Part shown: positions 45,293-56,249 of the stretch, piece after piece
Layout of the letters: the number at the start of each line of letters is the position of its first letter
How positions within the stretch are numbered: the stretch's first letter is position 1
Origin: Rhodosporidiobolus odoratus
Taxonomy: Eukaryota > Basidiomycota > Microbotryomycetes > Sporidiobolales > Sporidiobolaceae
Direction: 5' to 3'
Length of the DNA stretch: 64,000 bases
NCBI GenBank assembly: GCA_034387635.1
Contig: JAOANU010000013.1
Span: 310,001-374,000, forward strand
Notes under the pieces: generated by a model
The model's database searches: none
What the model saw: only the letters and a program-made list of their open reading frames with translations
What the model was told of the DNA's origin: nothing
Position numbers and translations under genes: made by a program

Positions 45293-45946
45293 TTAGACCT
45301 CAGCGAGCTCACGAAGACGGCGGACGGTGCTGCGAACACAAAGCCCAGGACGTCAGAACCATCTCCCGTTGAATGAGGCCAGTCGCGCCCAGCGTAGATC
45401 GGTACGCGGGTCGTAGAAGGACAGGCAGGGAAGAAGACGCACGAGCGAACAGTCGCGGCCGCGGTGGTCGAGACAGTCCAGGCGCCTCCGGCAGTGGTCT
45501 TCTTGCAGGCCTTGCAGTGCCAGATACCGACGGCGGTGCGCTTGACGGAGTCCTGCGTATCCATATCAGCCTTGTGTCAGTCCTCTCCTTCCATAGCAAG
45601 CTGTCTGCTGACGCCCTCCACTTCCTCGTGCCCGTCCGCCGTTCGGGCTCCGCGAAGCGCTTTCTCCCGCCCGTCGTTCGTTCCCTTCATTGCTTCACAT
45701 CCGCGTCTGCCGTCGTAAAAGTGAGAGAAGGCGGAGGGCAAACGAACCTTGCCGCAGAAGGTGCAGCTGCACACGCGCAAACCAGTCAGCACTTCCCCTT
45801 GACCCAGATACGAGAAAGGAGTGAAGAACGTACGTGTAGGTAGCGTGCTGAGTGATTTCCATCTTCTTGATGGACTTCCTCAGGGTAGCACCGTAACGGA
45901 CACCGTACTTGCCCGTCACTCCGGCCTTCTTGGTGCGCTTCGTCAT
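45293..45946 (-). CDS. RPL43: 60S ribosomal protein eL43 (L37A/L43)
   Basis: Zinc-finger protein of the large ribosomal subunit. Exons on the minus strand: 45834-45946, 45748-45766 (19 nt), 45443-45552, 45293-45329; phases close to exactly 92 aa, the usual family length. Sequence begins [20 protein letters not shown] and ends [10 protein letters not shown]. The C4 zinc site is visible as CTFC (Cys39, Cys42) and CKAC (Cys57, Cys60). The 19-nt second exon carries the first Cys pair. Donor of intron 2 is GTTCGT. Identification is unambiguous. Confidence 0.97.
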
Positions 45947-46861
45947 CTATTCATCCGTTATGCAATTGCCAGTACCAAACGCGACATGTGGTAGGAGAGT
46001 GAGTGAGGTTGGCGAGTCGGTCAGAATGGAAGGGATGTGAGATGGGCGGTAGGAGGGGTTCAAGCCGCAGGAGGGCGGGCGAGATGGATGCAGATGTCGA
46101 GCATAGGTTCAATAGGCGCATCGTACAGGTATTGCGTGTTCAGGCGGTTGAATTGAAGAGCGACGGGCCGGTATGCGATTTTTGAGGTGGATTGACGGAG
46201 GTGTGTTTGGCGAGTGTGAGAACGGGTGGGAGTACACGGTCAGCGTCTAGATAGACTTGGATGGTATAGCACGATGAGCAAACCTTCTTAGTGGACCTGG
46301 GAAGATGGGGAGGACGAGGAAACCGACAACAGGCGGATTCGACTTTCTCAGCGACTCGAGCGCGGAGATGGATTACAACCAGTTTGTATTCAGCAAAGGT
46401 AATCAGTCATGGTTAGCTATTTTCTCTCATCTCGCTTATGGATGCGTGCTGCTAAGCTGGTTAGACAGTGTAATTCTACTCATCTGGTCAACGCTACGCA
46501 AGCTGCACCTGCGAGAGATTGAGTCTTAGTCCTCCGCCGTCATCCTTTCTTGCTTTCAACTCAAACTGCCAAGTTCGCTTCAACTTCGTTAGTCTGCAGC
46601 ATAGCTTCATCAGGATAAGAAAGGTCTACGGTAAGTTACGTCACCCCGCAAATCTCCTCCCGGCGCCGTCGACGCTGCCCCCACCAACTCTCCCTTCCCC
46701 CTATCTCGGTCTGCTTCCTCACCTCCCGCAAACTCTAGGCTTTGCTAGTCCAGCCAGTAACGCTCACATAGCACTCCCTCCTCATATGCAGTCCCTCTCG
46801 CTGTTGCACAGCCAGCTCCCGTCGTTCCCTGCCCCCCTACACCTCAGATCATCGCATCAAG
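45947..46861. promoter_or_regulatory. Divergent upstream region of RPL43 and the SHB17-like gene
   Basis: 915 bp between start codons. A 75-codon plus-strand frame at 46305 (begins MGRTRKPTTGGFDF) has a possible donor after FVFSK but no recognised partner. It could be an upstream exon or chance. Confidence 0.35.
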
Positions 46862-47871
46862 ATGCCCTCGCACATGTCTGGCCCTACGAGGTTACCTCGT
46901 GTCTTCGTGGTGAGGCACGGTGAGACAGAGTGGAGTCTGTCTGGTCAACACGTCAGTTTGTTTCTGCCTCAACCTGGTTTACATTCCCGCCCTTTTCCTC
47001 TCGCTGACTCTCTCCCGTATTCCACAGACTGGCCTGACCGATCTCCCCCTCACTGATCACGGTGTAGACGTAGTCTCAAGCCTCGGCAAGCGTATCGTCG
47101 GCCCCGGAAAGATCCTCGACCCAACCCACATCAAACACGCCTTCGTCTCCCCCCGTCAACGCGCTCAAAAGACCTACAACCTCCTCTTCGACTCGATTCC
47201 CGAATCGGAACGTCCTGAAAAGACGGATGAAGATGGAGTTAGGGAATGGGATTATGGAGTTTGTGAGGGGAAGACGACTAAGGAGATTCGAGGGGAATTG
47301 GGGGAGACGTGGGATATTTGGACGGATGGGTGTCCTGAGGGGGAGAGTGCGCAGGAGATGAGTGATAGGTGCGATAGGATGATTGAGAAGATCGTGGATG
47401 TGACCAAGTACGCTCTGCTTTTCTCTCGTCTTGCCAGTCCTTTTCTCCGCGTGTCCATAGGCCGTTGAACCGAGACTCAGAGACTGACAATGGCACTACC
47501 GACTATGATTGACGATGCAGCTCTCATCACGGTAACGAGGGTAACCCGGACTGCCACGGCGACATCCTCATCGTCTCCCACGGTCACTTCAGCCGATGCT
47601 TCCTGTACGCTCTTCTTCCCTCTTCTTGTCGTCCATCTAGTACCCTTTTCGTCCATGCCTTCGCTCTGCATACCATCTTGAATGTCTGACGCGTCCCTTG
47701 ATACGTCCCCTGGCGTCCTTCGCCTCACGCAGGACCCGATGGTGCAAGTTGCCCCTTACCGACGGCCGCATCTTTGTCGCCGACGTTGGTGCTTTGCACG
47801 TGGTGGGTTTCCAGCATCGCAACTTCGACGAGCGCTCCTTGCTGGGGCTCAACCTCTACGTCGATGTCTGA
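46862..47871 (+). CDS. SHB17: SHB17-like sedoheptulose-1,7-bisphosphatase (histidine phosphatase superfamily)
   Basis: Yeast Shb17 dephosphorylates sedoheptulose 1,7-bisphosphate to feed riboneogenesis in the cytosol. Exons 46862-46951, 47028-47407, 47521-47604, 47733-47871; phases close to 230 aa. Catalytic signature VVRHGETEWSLSGQHTG (RHGE with His19), then LPLTDHG, FVSPRQRAQKTYNLLF, WDYGVCEGKTTKEIR, DIWTDGCPEGES and the second active-site His in ILIVSHGHFSRCF. Met1 and Met5 are both possible starts. The GQHTGLTDLPLT and REWDYG...EG signatures are characteristic of the Shb17-like group, but related phosphoglycerate-mutase-family phosphatases cannot be excluded. Confidence 0.85.
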
Positions 47872-48121
47872 TCGTCGTGAACGACTGACCCTTTTCATCC
47901 TCCCTGCATACCCCTCTCGCTCCTCTCGTCCCTGTTCTTGACCCGTACAAAAGCTACAAGCACGTGAAATAGACATCAGAGTAGACAATGTCGGCTCGAA
48001 AGGCTTTCTTGTGTCGTTGACGTGCTCGCTCGTTCCCCTCCGCCCGGCTCTCGCTGCACTTGTCTCTGCGCGCTTCTTCCTTCCCGTTCAAATTCTCTCT
48101 CAAGCGCCCGGCGCGCGTCCC

Positions 48122-51100
48122 ATGTTCAAGTTCTGGAAGACACCAAAGTCAAGCTCTGCAACACCCTCCGCTCCCAGTACATCCAAATCTCCGCCTCAAC
48201 CTCATCCATCAACACCACCACCACCACCACAAGATCAACCTCCCTCGACCTCGACTCGATCCGCAGAGTCCAACACTGTACTACATGGTCTTGGAATAGG
48301 ATCGGGCGATGCTACAGAGCTGGGTGGGACTGGCCAGGCGGAGAGAAAGAATTGCACAGGGACGCGAAGTTCAGAGGGTCAGGGGGTGGAACGAATCGAC
48401 TTTGCTCTTCATCCTCCTGCCGCTCTCCCATCTACCGCGACAACAACAACAGCACAATCTCGACGACCCAGCGGCGCGGCCAGTCCGGATTTCGACCCGC
48501 CTCGAGCAGGAGCAGGTACAGGAGGAAGTGGAGGGCAATCATTGGGATTGGAAAGAACTACTTCGCCAATGAGTTTCGCTGCCTCGAGCGTGACGAGCTC
48601 CAATGTGGTCTGTCAGTCACCATATGGAGCGTTTGCGGCGGCGGGGGAGAGGGATCCGAATCAAATTTACTGTGCGTTCTTCCCCTTTTTTCCTCTTTCT
48701 TCTTTCTTCCTCCCCGCTCCTTTGCTGGCCCACAGAAGGAGGCGGGTGTGCAACACTGACCTTAACCCTGTTCAGCTCCGCCAACTTGGGCCGAGATGGC
48801 GCATCAAGAATTGGTGGTCAACTTGAGTTCGAGGGAAAGGATGAGGCAGGAGATTCTGTACGTTCATCCGTTTTCCTCACCTGGAGTAGCGCCTTTCGCG
48901 ATGACAGTACAGCTACTGATACCTGAATTGCTGACTTCCCTCTACTGGGGAACAGGTGGGAAGTCGTGGCTAGTGAAGAACGGTGAGTCGCGGTTTTCTC
49001 AATTCTTTCCAATTTCGCGAAGACGCTGAATGTGCTTCGGCAAATAGATACGTTGCCGACCTCCGAAGCTTGATTGATCACTACGCCAACCCCCTCCTGC
49101 ATCCTCTGCTGTCAAACTCGCCTACCGCGCCCAGTCCTTTCCTAGGGGCCTCGCCTTCCCCTCTCCTTGGCTCAACTTCGCCTGCTTTTTCCACTTCTTC
49201 CGCCTCGCCAGTTCCCGCCGCTTCGTCTCCCAACCTTGAGCTACCCATCGCCGCTCGCTTCTCCCGCTCGACCCATTCCCTACCCTCTTCTTCCGGCAAC
49301 CGCGCGCCTTACTCGGCAACCCAGAACCTTGCCGACCTACCCGAGATCCTTGACGATTCCGATTCACCGTCTTCCTCCTCAGCCGCACCTACCCCTTCGA
49401 CCCGCTCGAAAGGGATCATGGGCGGCCTGCTCGGACGATCTTCCCTCCCTGCGGTTCCTCCGTCCGGACGAGCAGGAGGAGTACGACAAGCCTCTTCCTC
49501 CTCCTCGCTCGACGCTGCCCACCCCTCTTCCTCTCATCAATCTCAAGGCCTCGGCGGTCGTCTCGCCGCCTCCCTCGGGTTCTCCGCCCCTGCTTCCCCC
49601 CAGCCCTCATCTTCGACTCCATCCCGCCACCCCCTTCGTCCCGCACCGTCCTCCGCCAAACTACACAAAAACGCCTCGAAAGCTCCTCAAGAAGTCAAGG
49701 CCCCGCCAGTGTTGCCGGAATGTCTCAAGCAGGTTTTGGAGAGTGTGGTGGAAATGCTGAAGGGGCATGAAGAGTTGAGTAGGAGGTTGAAGGAGAGGTG
49801 GGCGAAGGATTTTCCGTTGGTTCGGTAGGTTGATGTGCTTCGCTCGTTCGTTGACGCTCTGAATTGCGGAGTGGGGAGAAATCGACGACTTATGCTTGTT
49901 TCCTCTCTCTCCTCTATGATTCGATGCAGCGGTCTCGCTGCAATATGGAGTGACCAGGTGTGCTTCCTCTTTCTCACTTGTACGCGCCGCTTGTAGTGTT
50001 CTCGCTGACTCCCTGACCGTACCCTGTGCCAGTCCTGGTTCCTCCAAACCTACACCACCTACATAGTCCACCTCGAAGATACCCTGTCCCTCCTCGACGC
50101 CCTCCTTCCATCCCCGCATTCTTCATCTCTCTCCTCCTCCCCTTTCCACAGCAAACCGAGACCCTTCCGGAAACTCGATAAAACCGATAAGAAACTCGCC
50201 AAGTTGTTGATGAGTTTGGAAGAGAGAGCGTCGGATGCGGGAGAGAGTGGATTGGGAATTTGTTTGAGTAAGCCTTTAATGAGGTTGGGGAAATTGCCGT
50301 TGATGATGCAGGCTTTGTTGTTCCATACTGGTGCGTCTGCCTTCTGTCGTGCCATCCTCTCCCTCGATCGGCTCTTTGTTTCGCCCTTCTTACTTTACTG
50401 ACCTGGGCCTTGTATTTTTCCCTGTCTCCTACACCTGCTCTATGATGCGTCTGCGTACTTCCCTCCAGACCCGACGACGCACGAGTATGAAAAGGTTCGT
50501 CTCGTATTCTGCTCACCATCGCTCTTCCCGTTGTCCCCATCTGCCGTGGCTGTTTTTGGCGCTGGCCTCAGGCTTGCCGAGTCGTGTTTCTCTCTCCATG
50601 ATACTGACGTTTGAGTGTATAGACACGGGCTATGGCTCTCGAAGTGGACGCTCTTGTCCGGTCAATTGAGGATGAGAAGATTGAGGAGGAAGAACGGGAA
50701 CGAGTGCGTCTTCCTGCTCACTGAACTCATCCTCTATACTCGCCGAGTTCAACTGATATTGCTACCCCCCTTAGACCCGCGACATCCTAGCCCGCATCGA
50801 CGGAATAAATGACAAAGCCCTCATGGCTCCTCGTTCTTCCCGAGTTGTACTCTCTGAATACCCTGCGCCTTCCGGTGCGACCTCGACTTCGCCGGATCGG
50901 AGGAGACGAAGATCGTCCATAGGTAGGAAAGAAGGAAAGAAGGATAAAGGGAGGAATGAAGCGGAGGATTGGTTGATTCAGTTTACTGATGTGGTGGTTA
51001 GGGTGCAGAAGGTGGGACAGACAAAGTGCGTTCAAGTTCTTCCGACGTGGGGGTTTGAGCTGATGGGTGTTTTGAGCGGACTCGCAGTATCCCTGGTAGC

Positions 51101-52051
51101 TTTTCAAGAGAGAAGGAGAAACAGGGTAAACAAGGGAAGACGAGGAAGACGGGAAAGTTGCGAAATACATGTGCGTTCTCCTGCTCTGCGCCCTTTCCTC
51201 TCAGCTCCATGTACTGACGACGCAAGAATCTTTCTCAGACCGCTTCATTCGCGTCGAGCATTGGGAGCTTTATAACGGATCTGACACCGGTTTGACTGAT
51301 GCGGAGGCGGTCAGACGAGATGTCTCGGAAACGGGCGAGGACGGGCGGCGGAGAGTCCTGGGTGAGGAGGGTGAGGATGAGGAGGATGAAGAGGAGGAGG
51401 ACATGGATGGGACGGAGAGTCGGATGAGGTGCGCCGTCTCTGATAGCGTCTTACCGCTCTTTTCCACGTCTCGGCGCTGACACAGATAGCGTCTGTCTCC
51501 CGTCGCACAGCTTTAGCTACGACGTCGACGAAAACTCCCATCCCACCTCAACAAGCACCGCCCGACGCGCTTTCTCCCCTGTCCAACCCACACGTCCCTC
51601 TACTACCAAAGCCCCCGCCGGTAGACGAGGTCCCCTCCGCTCTTCTCCCCTGGCCCCATCCAGCGCAAACGCCAAGTTCGGCACTCGCCTCAGGGTGGGA
51701 AGCGAAGACACCGCCGGGATGAGGGTGACTACTCCGGTACCTACCGCAGGACGAGGGAGGTTCGACGCTCCGACTGTCAGTAGTCAGCTCAAACAACAGC
51801 AACAGCAACAGCAACAGCAACAAGCTGCCGCCGGGGGCATGGGTGTAGGTGGTGGCGGCGGCGCAGGGAGGAGAGCCGCCAGTTCCCCTGCGCCGGTATC
51901 TTCTTCCGCCTTGCCTCCAAGAACGGTCCCACCGCCGACTCCGGCGATTCACTCGACGACGGCTGCGCCATTGGGAGGAGGAGGTTGGAGCTACACGAGG
52001 GATCAGTCCACGTTTGGATTGTATCAGATGTGGGCGTCGCAGGATTCCTAA
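48122..52051 (+). CDS. DH-domain RhoGEF with a large Ser-rich insert
   Basis: Guanine nucleotide exchange factor for a Rho/Cdc42-type GTPase; specific subfamily not identified. Twelve exons: 48122-48671, 48776-48857, 48956-48982, 49048-49824, 49930-49957, 50033-50330, 50469-50494, 50623-50703, 50775-51025, 51088-51170, 51239-51428, 51511-52051; phases close to 977 aa. After a ~190-residue low-complexity N-terminus comes DH helix 1 (RQEILWEVVASEERYVADLR). A ~200-residue Ser/Pro-rich insert follows, then the rest of the fold: AIWSDQSWFLQTYTTYIVHL, SKPLMRLGKLPLMMQALLFH, ALVRSIEDEKIEEEERE. A PH-like strand (WLIQFTDVVVRVQKVG) follows. The C-terminus has an acidic Glu/Asp run and a polyglutamine tract (about 51790-51825). 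Three exons are 26-28 nt. ATG 48122 (MFKFWKTPKSS) is the first good Met. Confidence 0.82.
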
Positions 52052-52745
52052 TCTTCCTCTGTCGAACCTTTCCGTCCCCTTCCCCTTTCTTCTTCCCTTT
52101 CTGCCGAGTACATACCTCCCTTCGTCTTTCTTCTCTCACCTTTCTCCTCTGTGTCCACTCGCCCGTCCACAGGCGCGCACTCACTCGTTTCACTGCTACC
52201 TTCTGTTCTTGTTGCTACTTCATCTCGCTAATCAGTAACCCTCGCAAAACATACCCGAGAGCCACCAGCTCCAGCTGCCTCTACCCTCTTTCTTCCTACC
52301 ATTTACCCCGACTTGACCCTCGTCTTCGCACAGCACTTGCATGCTGGTTCTCCTTTCGTAGTCATACCCTGCGCAATGCTGCAAATGCCCTTCGTTCTTC
52401 CTGCAATCTGTCGAAGAGGAAAATTCCCAGCACAGCGTCCATTTTCGGGCGGCGCCAGGGAGCCGTTGTGCAGCACCGACGCTGTATCGCCCAGTAGGCT
52501 TTTCAAAGAAGGCAGCGAAACATCAGTGATGCGACGACGAGCTGAAAGTATGGAGTGATTTGTTTATTGCTGCGTAGTTATGGTGAGAACAGAAGAACGG
52601 CAGAGAAGAAGAAAGACTATCGAGACGAAAGGATGACCGACCGATGAGGGGTAACTGATGGGAAAGAGGGAACATGAGGGGAAAGGAGATAGAAGGCACG
52701 ACTACTTTTTCGAGGTACTGATCAAGCATGACTGAAGATATGCGA
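52052..52745. other. Intergenic, convergent 3' ends of the RhoGEF and beta-tubulin genes
   Basis: Pyrimidine-rich after the RhoGEF stop. No gene recognised. Confidence 0.5.
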
Positions 52746-55497
52746 CTACTCCTCGACGTACTGTACACCAGGCCGGAGGTCAGTATATGAAAGCAAGAGA
52801 TGCTGAATGAAGGAACGGTACGGACCTCGCCCTCGGCACCCTCCTCTTCTTCGTAGTACTCCTCGTCCTCGACAGCAGCATCCTGGTACTGTTGGTACTC
52901 GGCGATAAGGTCGGCCATGTTGCTGCTAGCTTCGGTGAACTCTGACAACGGCACAAAGAAAGAGTCAGCGCGCGCTCTACATGCTTGGAAACGGCAACTT
53001 GCAGTAAGGGCGAACTGGAAGAGGAAGCAAGACCTAGACGCACCCATCTCGTCCATACCCTCACCGGTGTACCAGTGAAGGAAAGCGCGGCTGCGAACGG
53101 CAGAGACCAACATCGTCAGGCGGATGCTTCGAGTCAGGATGTGGGAGGTTGCTTACCGCTTGAACATGCTGTTGAACTGATCGCTGACACGCTTGAACAA
53201 GTCCTGAATCGAGGTCGAGTTGCCGATGAAGGTAACCGCCTGCCACCAAAGAAGGTAAAAGTAAGCTACATTCGGGTTTACGAGAGCTTCCTGGGAAACG
53301 CACCATCTTGGTGTCCTTGGGTGCAATGTCGCATTGAGCGGTCATGATATTCGACGGGATCCACTCTGTGCCACATAGAGGCCCCTGGTCAGCTCGTCGA
53401 CCCCCTAATAGTCGGCAAGCGGCGAGAAAGACTTACCCACAAAGTATTGAGCCGACTTCTGCTGAACCATCGTCATCTGGTCTTCAACCTCGCGCATGGA
53501 GACCTTCCCCCTAAAGATGGATGCGACAGTCAAATATTTGCCATTCCTCGGGTCCGAAGCCGCCATCATGTTCTTGGCATCAAACATCTGCTGAGTGAGC
53601 TCCGGAACGGTGACGGCGCGGAAGGATTTGGAGCCGGGCGCGGAGAGAGGTGCGTAGCCGACCATGAAGAAGTGGAGACGGGGGAAGGGGACCATGTTGA
53701 CGGCAAGTTTGCGAAGGTCGGAGTTGAGTTGACCGGGGAACTGCAGAAGAGCGAGTTGAGCGTCGGGCAAAAGGATGATTGGGGGACAGGAACATACGCG
53801 AAGGCAGGTGGTGACGCCGCTCATGACGACACTAACCTGTCATGCGCAGGGGTGGCGGCAAGAGTGCGAGAGCGTCGAGGGATTCGGGCAGTGATGGCAA
53901 GAAGGCCGTTAGCAGCCAGCTCAGGTCACTGTACCTGCTTGATAGCCTGGATGTAAGATAGCGTTGACCTACCAAATGGTTGAGGTCGCCGTAAGTCGGC
54001 ACGGAAAGCTTGAGGGTCCTAAAGCAGATGTCGTCTGGATGCGACCGTGAAGCGCGCGGAGGGTCAATTGGGGGTTTGTCCTCTGCTTCGTCGTCCGTGC
54101 ACGCGAATCCGCGTGCTGCACTCTGTGCTTTGTGGACCCAGGACATGATAGAGGTCCAACTCACAAAGGGCCTCGTTGTCGATGCAGAACGTCTCATCCG
54201 AGTTCTCCACCAACTGGTGAACCGAAAGCGTGGCGTTGTAAGGTTCGACGACCGTGTCGGAGACCTTGGGCGACGGCACGACGGAGAAGGTAGCCATCAT
54301 GCGGTCCGGGAATTCTTCGCGGATCTTGGAGATGAGGAGGGTACCCATGCCGGAACCGGTTCCACCTCCGAGGGAGTGGGTGATCTGCAGATAGCAGCAG
54401 TGAGCACGTCATACATGCTGACCAAGAGCCGGAACTCGGGAGAAGGTAAGCACCTGGAAACCTTGAAGGCAGTCGCAGCCTTCCGCCTCTTTCCTCACTA
54501 CATCCATGACACTGTCGACGAGCTCGGCACCCTCAGTGTAGTGACCTTTTGCCCAGTTGTTACCAGCGGAGGACTGCCCGAAGACGAAGTTGTCGGGACG
54601 GAAGAGGCCGCCCATGGGAGAGGCTCGAATGACCTGGAAATGGTGAAAGGTGTCAGGTCTGCAGCGCTACGGCAATTCGAGGAGGCAGTATGCGTACATC
54701 CATCGTACCCGGTTCGAGGTCGACAAGGACGGAACGCGGGACATACTTGTTGCCGGAAGCCTGCCAGAAGAGGAAAGGGGAAGTATTGGTTAGATGCTCA
54801 GAGATACGACGACTGAAGGGGACTCACCTCGTTGTAGTAGACCGAGATACGCTCGAGCTGCAAGTCCGAATCACCCTGGTACCTGGAAAGAAGGGTAGAA
54901 GGGGATCTCAGAGCGAGTGGGAAAAGACGGCTGGGAAAAAGCGGCGTACTGGCCATCCTGGGCGATACCTTTCGAGACAGGCGGTCAGTGCGGCGTCGTA
55001 GTATGTATAGGATGTGGCTGTACATACCGTGTTCCTCAGAAACCGTCTCCCTGTGGGCAAGTACAAATTAGCTACGCGGCGAAAGGGAGAAAAAGGGGGA
55101 AATGCCACGCACCAGAACTTCTGACCGCTGTTGGCCATTGGGATTCCCGATAGATATCAGCTTCTGATCTATCACAGGCGCCACATTGCGCGATCCGCCC
55201 TTCTTCATGCGTAGGAGCTCGCTACCATCTACCCCCACCAAGATACTTCCGACGCCTCTGGAACAGCAACTATGCGTCGAGCCGACTTGCGCACGCCTCT
55301 AGATTGTAGCGATGAAGCTGTACTTACATCTGGTTACCACACTGTGAACCCAGGCAAGCAAAGCGTCAGCCCATCCCTCTCCATCGTGTCCAGCACCTTC
55401 AACGCTTGTGTTCTCCGTCCACAGCACTCGAGCGAGTTTGTGACTCTGAGTATATTTTACGCACCTGTCCTGTTTGCAAATGTACTATCTCGCGCAT
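52746..55497 (-). CDS. TUB2: Beta-tubulin
   Basis: Subunit of microtubules. Seventeen exons on the minus strand: 55465-55497, 55328-55341, 55113-55127, 55028-55050, 54950-54968, 54828-54882, 54698-54760, 54454-54633, 54165-54384, 53973-54034, 53798-53836, 53437-53740, 53304-53365, 53157-53239, 53044-53090, 52826-52941, 52746-52760; phases close to 449 aa, the normal length. Starts [16 protein letters not shown] (with the MREI autoregulatory tetrapeptide), contains [19 protein letters not shown] (GTP-binding loop), and ends in an acidic tail ([14 protein letters not shown]) finishing YVEE. Residues equivalent to the usual benzimidazole-resistance positions are wild type: Phe167, Glu198, Phe200. 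Four of the first five exons are 14-23 nt and the last is 15 nt. Confidence 0.97.
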
Positions 55498-56219
55498 CGA
55501 GACTTGATGCAGTGGTAGCAGTGGGTGAAAGAGTGTCGTCCAACAACATCCTCACTCGCTCGCCTCCTACTCTCCATGTCAACAACGCCCTCCAGCTACT
55601 GCTGGCTGTTCGCTCACATACTTTCGCTCTGCTCCCATGCTATCACGACCCGACCCAAGTGTCTTGCAACGCCAGCCGCCTCGCCCCCATCCACATCCTA
55701 TCTACATGCACCTCACGCCGTCCTAGTCTCCCATGCTGCAAAGGAGCCACTAGGACTGTTAGCGCCGAGCTGGTTAGTTGAGCCTTACACTGTGTAATCT
55801 GCTTCAACTCAGGTCCTGACTTGGCATCGTATCAACAACCTTCCGCAGGCCTCTCGTCGTCCCCTCAGTCCCGGCTACTCACTGCTTGAATCGGTCTGCA
55901 AATTATGACCTGCTGTCGAATGTGTCAATCGCTGGCCGCTCTCCCGTTGATCTCGACTTCTCGCTGAGAATGTTCGCTCACCGTCGCCGAATGTCGTCGC
56001 CTGTTGGCTTACGTTGGCTTACGAGCCGCGACCCTTTCTCTGCTGGACTGAATAGAGCAGCTCCTTCTTTTCTCAACACTTCCGACGTCTGCTACGGCGG
56101 ACACTCTCCGTATGGTCCTGCAAGCGGCTCGACTGGTATTTGCCTTTAGCCTCAGCACAGCTGTTATTGTCAGGTACGCCGTTGCCTGCACTTCCTAGCA
56201 TCGAACATGCACGCACTGA
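55498..56219. other. Intergenic, beta-tubulin promoter and upstream of the orphan frame
   Basis: Contains a plus-strand ATG at about 56112 opening a short hydrophobic stretch (MVLQAARLVFAFSLSTAVIV) with a GTACGC donor after it, but it does not join the orphan frame in phase. Confidence 0.35.
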
Positions 56220-56249
56220 CGTTTTGCTATCATAACTGAACTCGTCCGA

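Noticed and set aside
46305..46529. 75-codon plus-strand frame upstream of the SHB17-like gene
   Set aside because: A possible donor is present, but I could not join it in phase to any conserved exon.
56112..56173. Hydrophobic first exon candidate for the orphan gene
   Set aside because: It has a good donor, but the only nearby acceptor (GAG) joins out of frame and reaches a stop.
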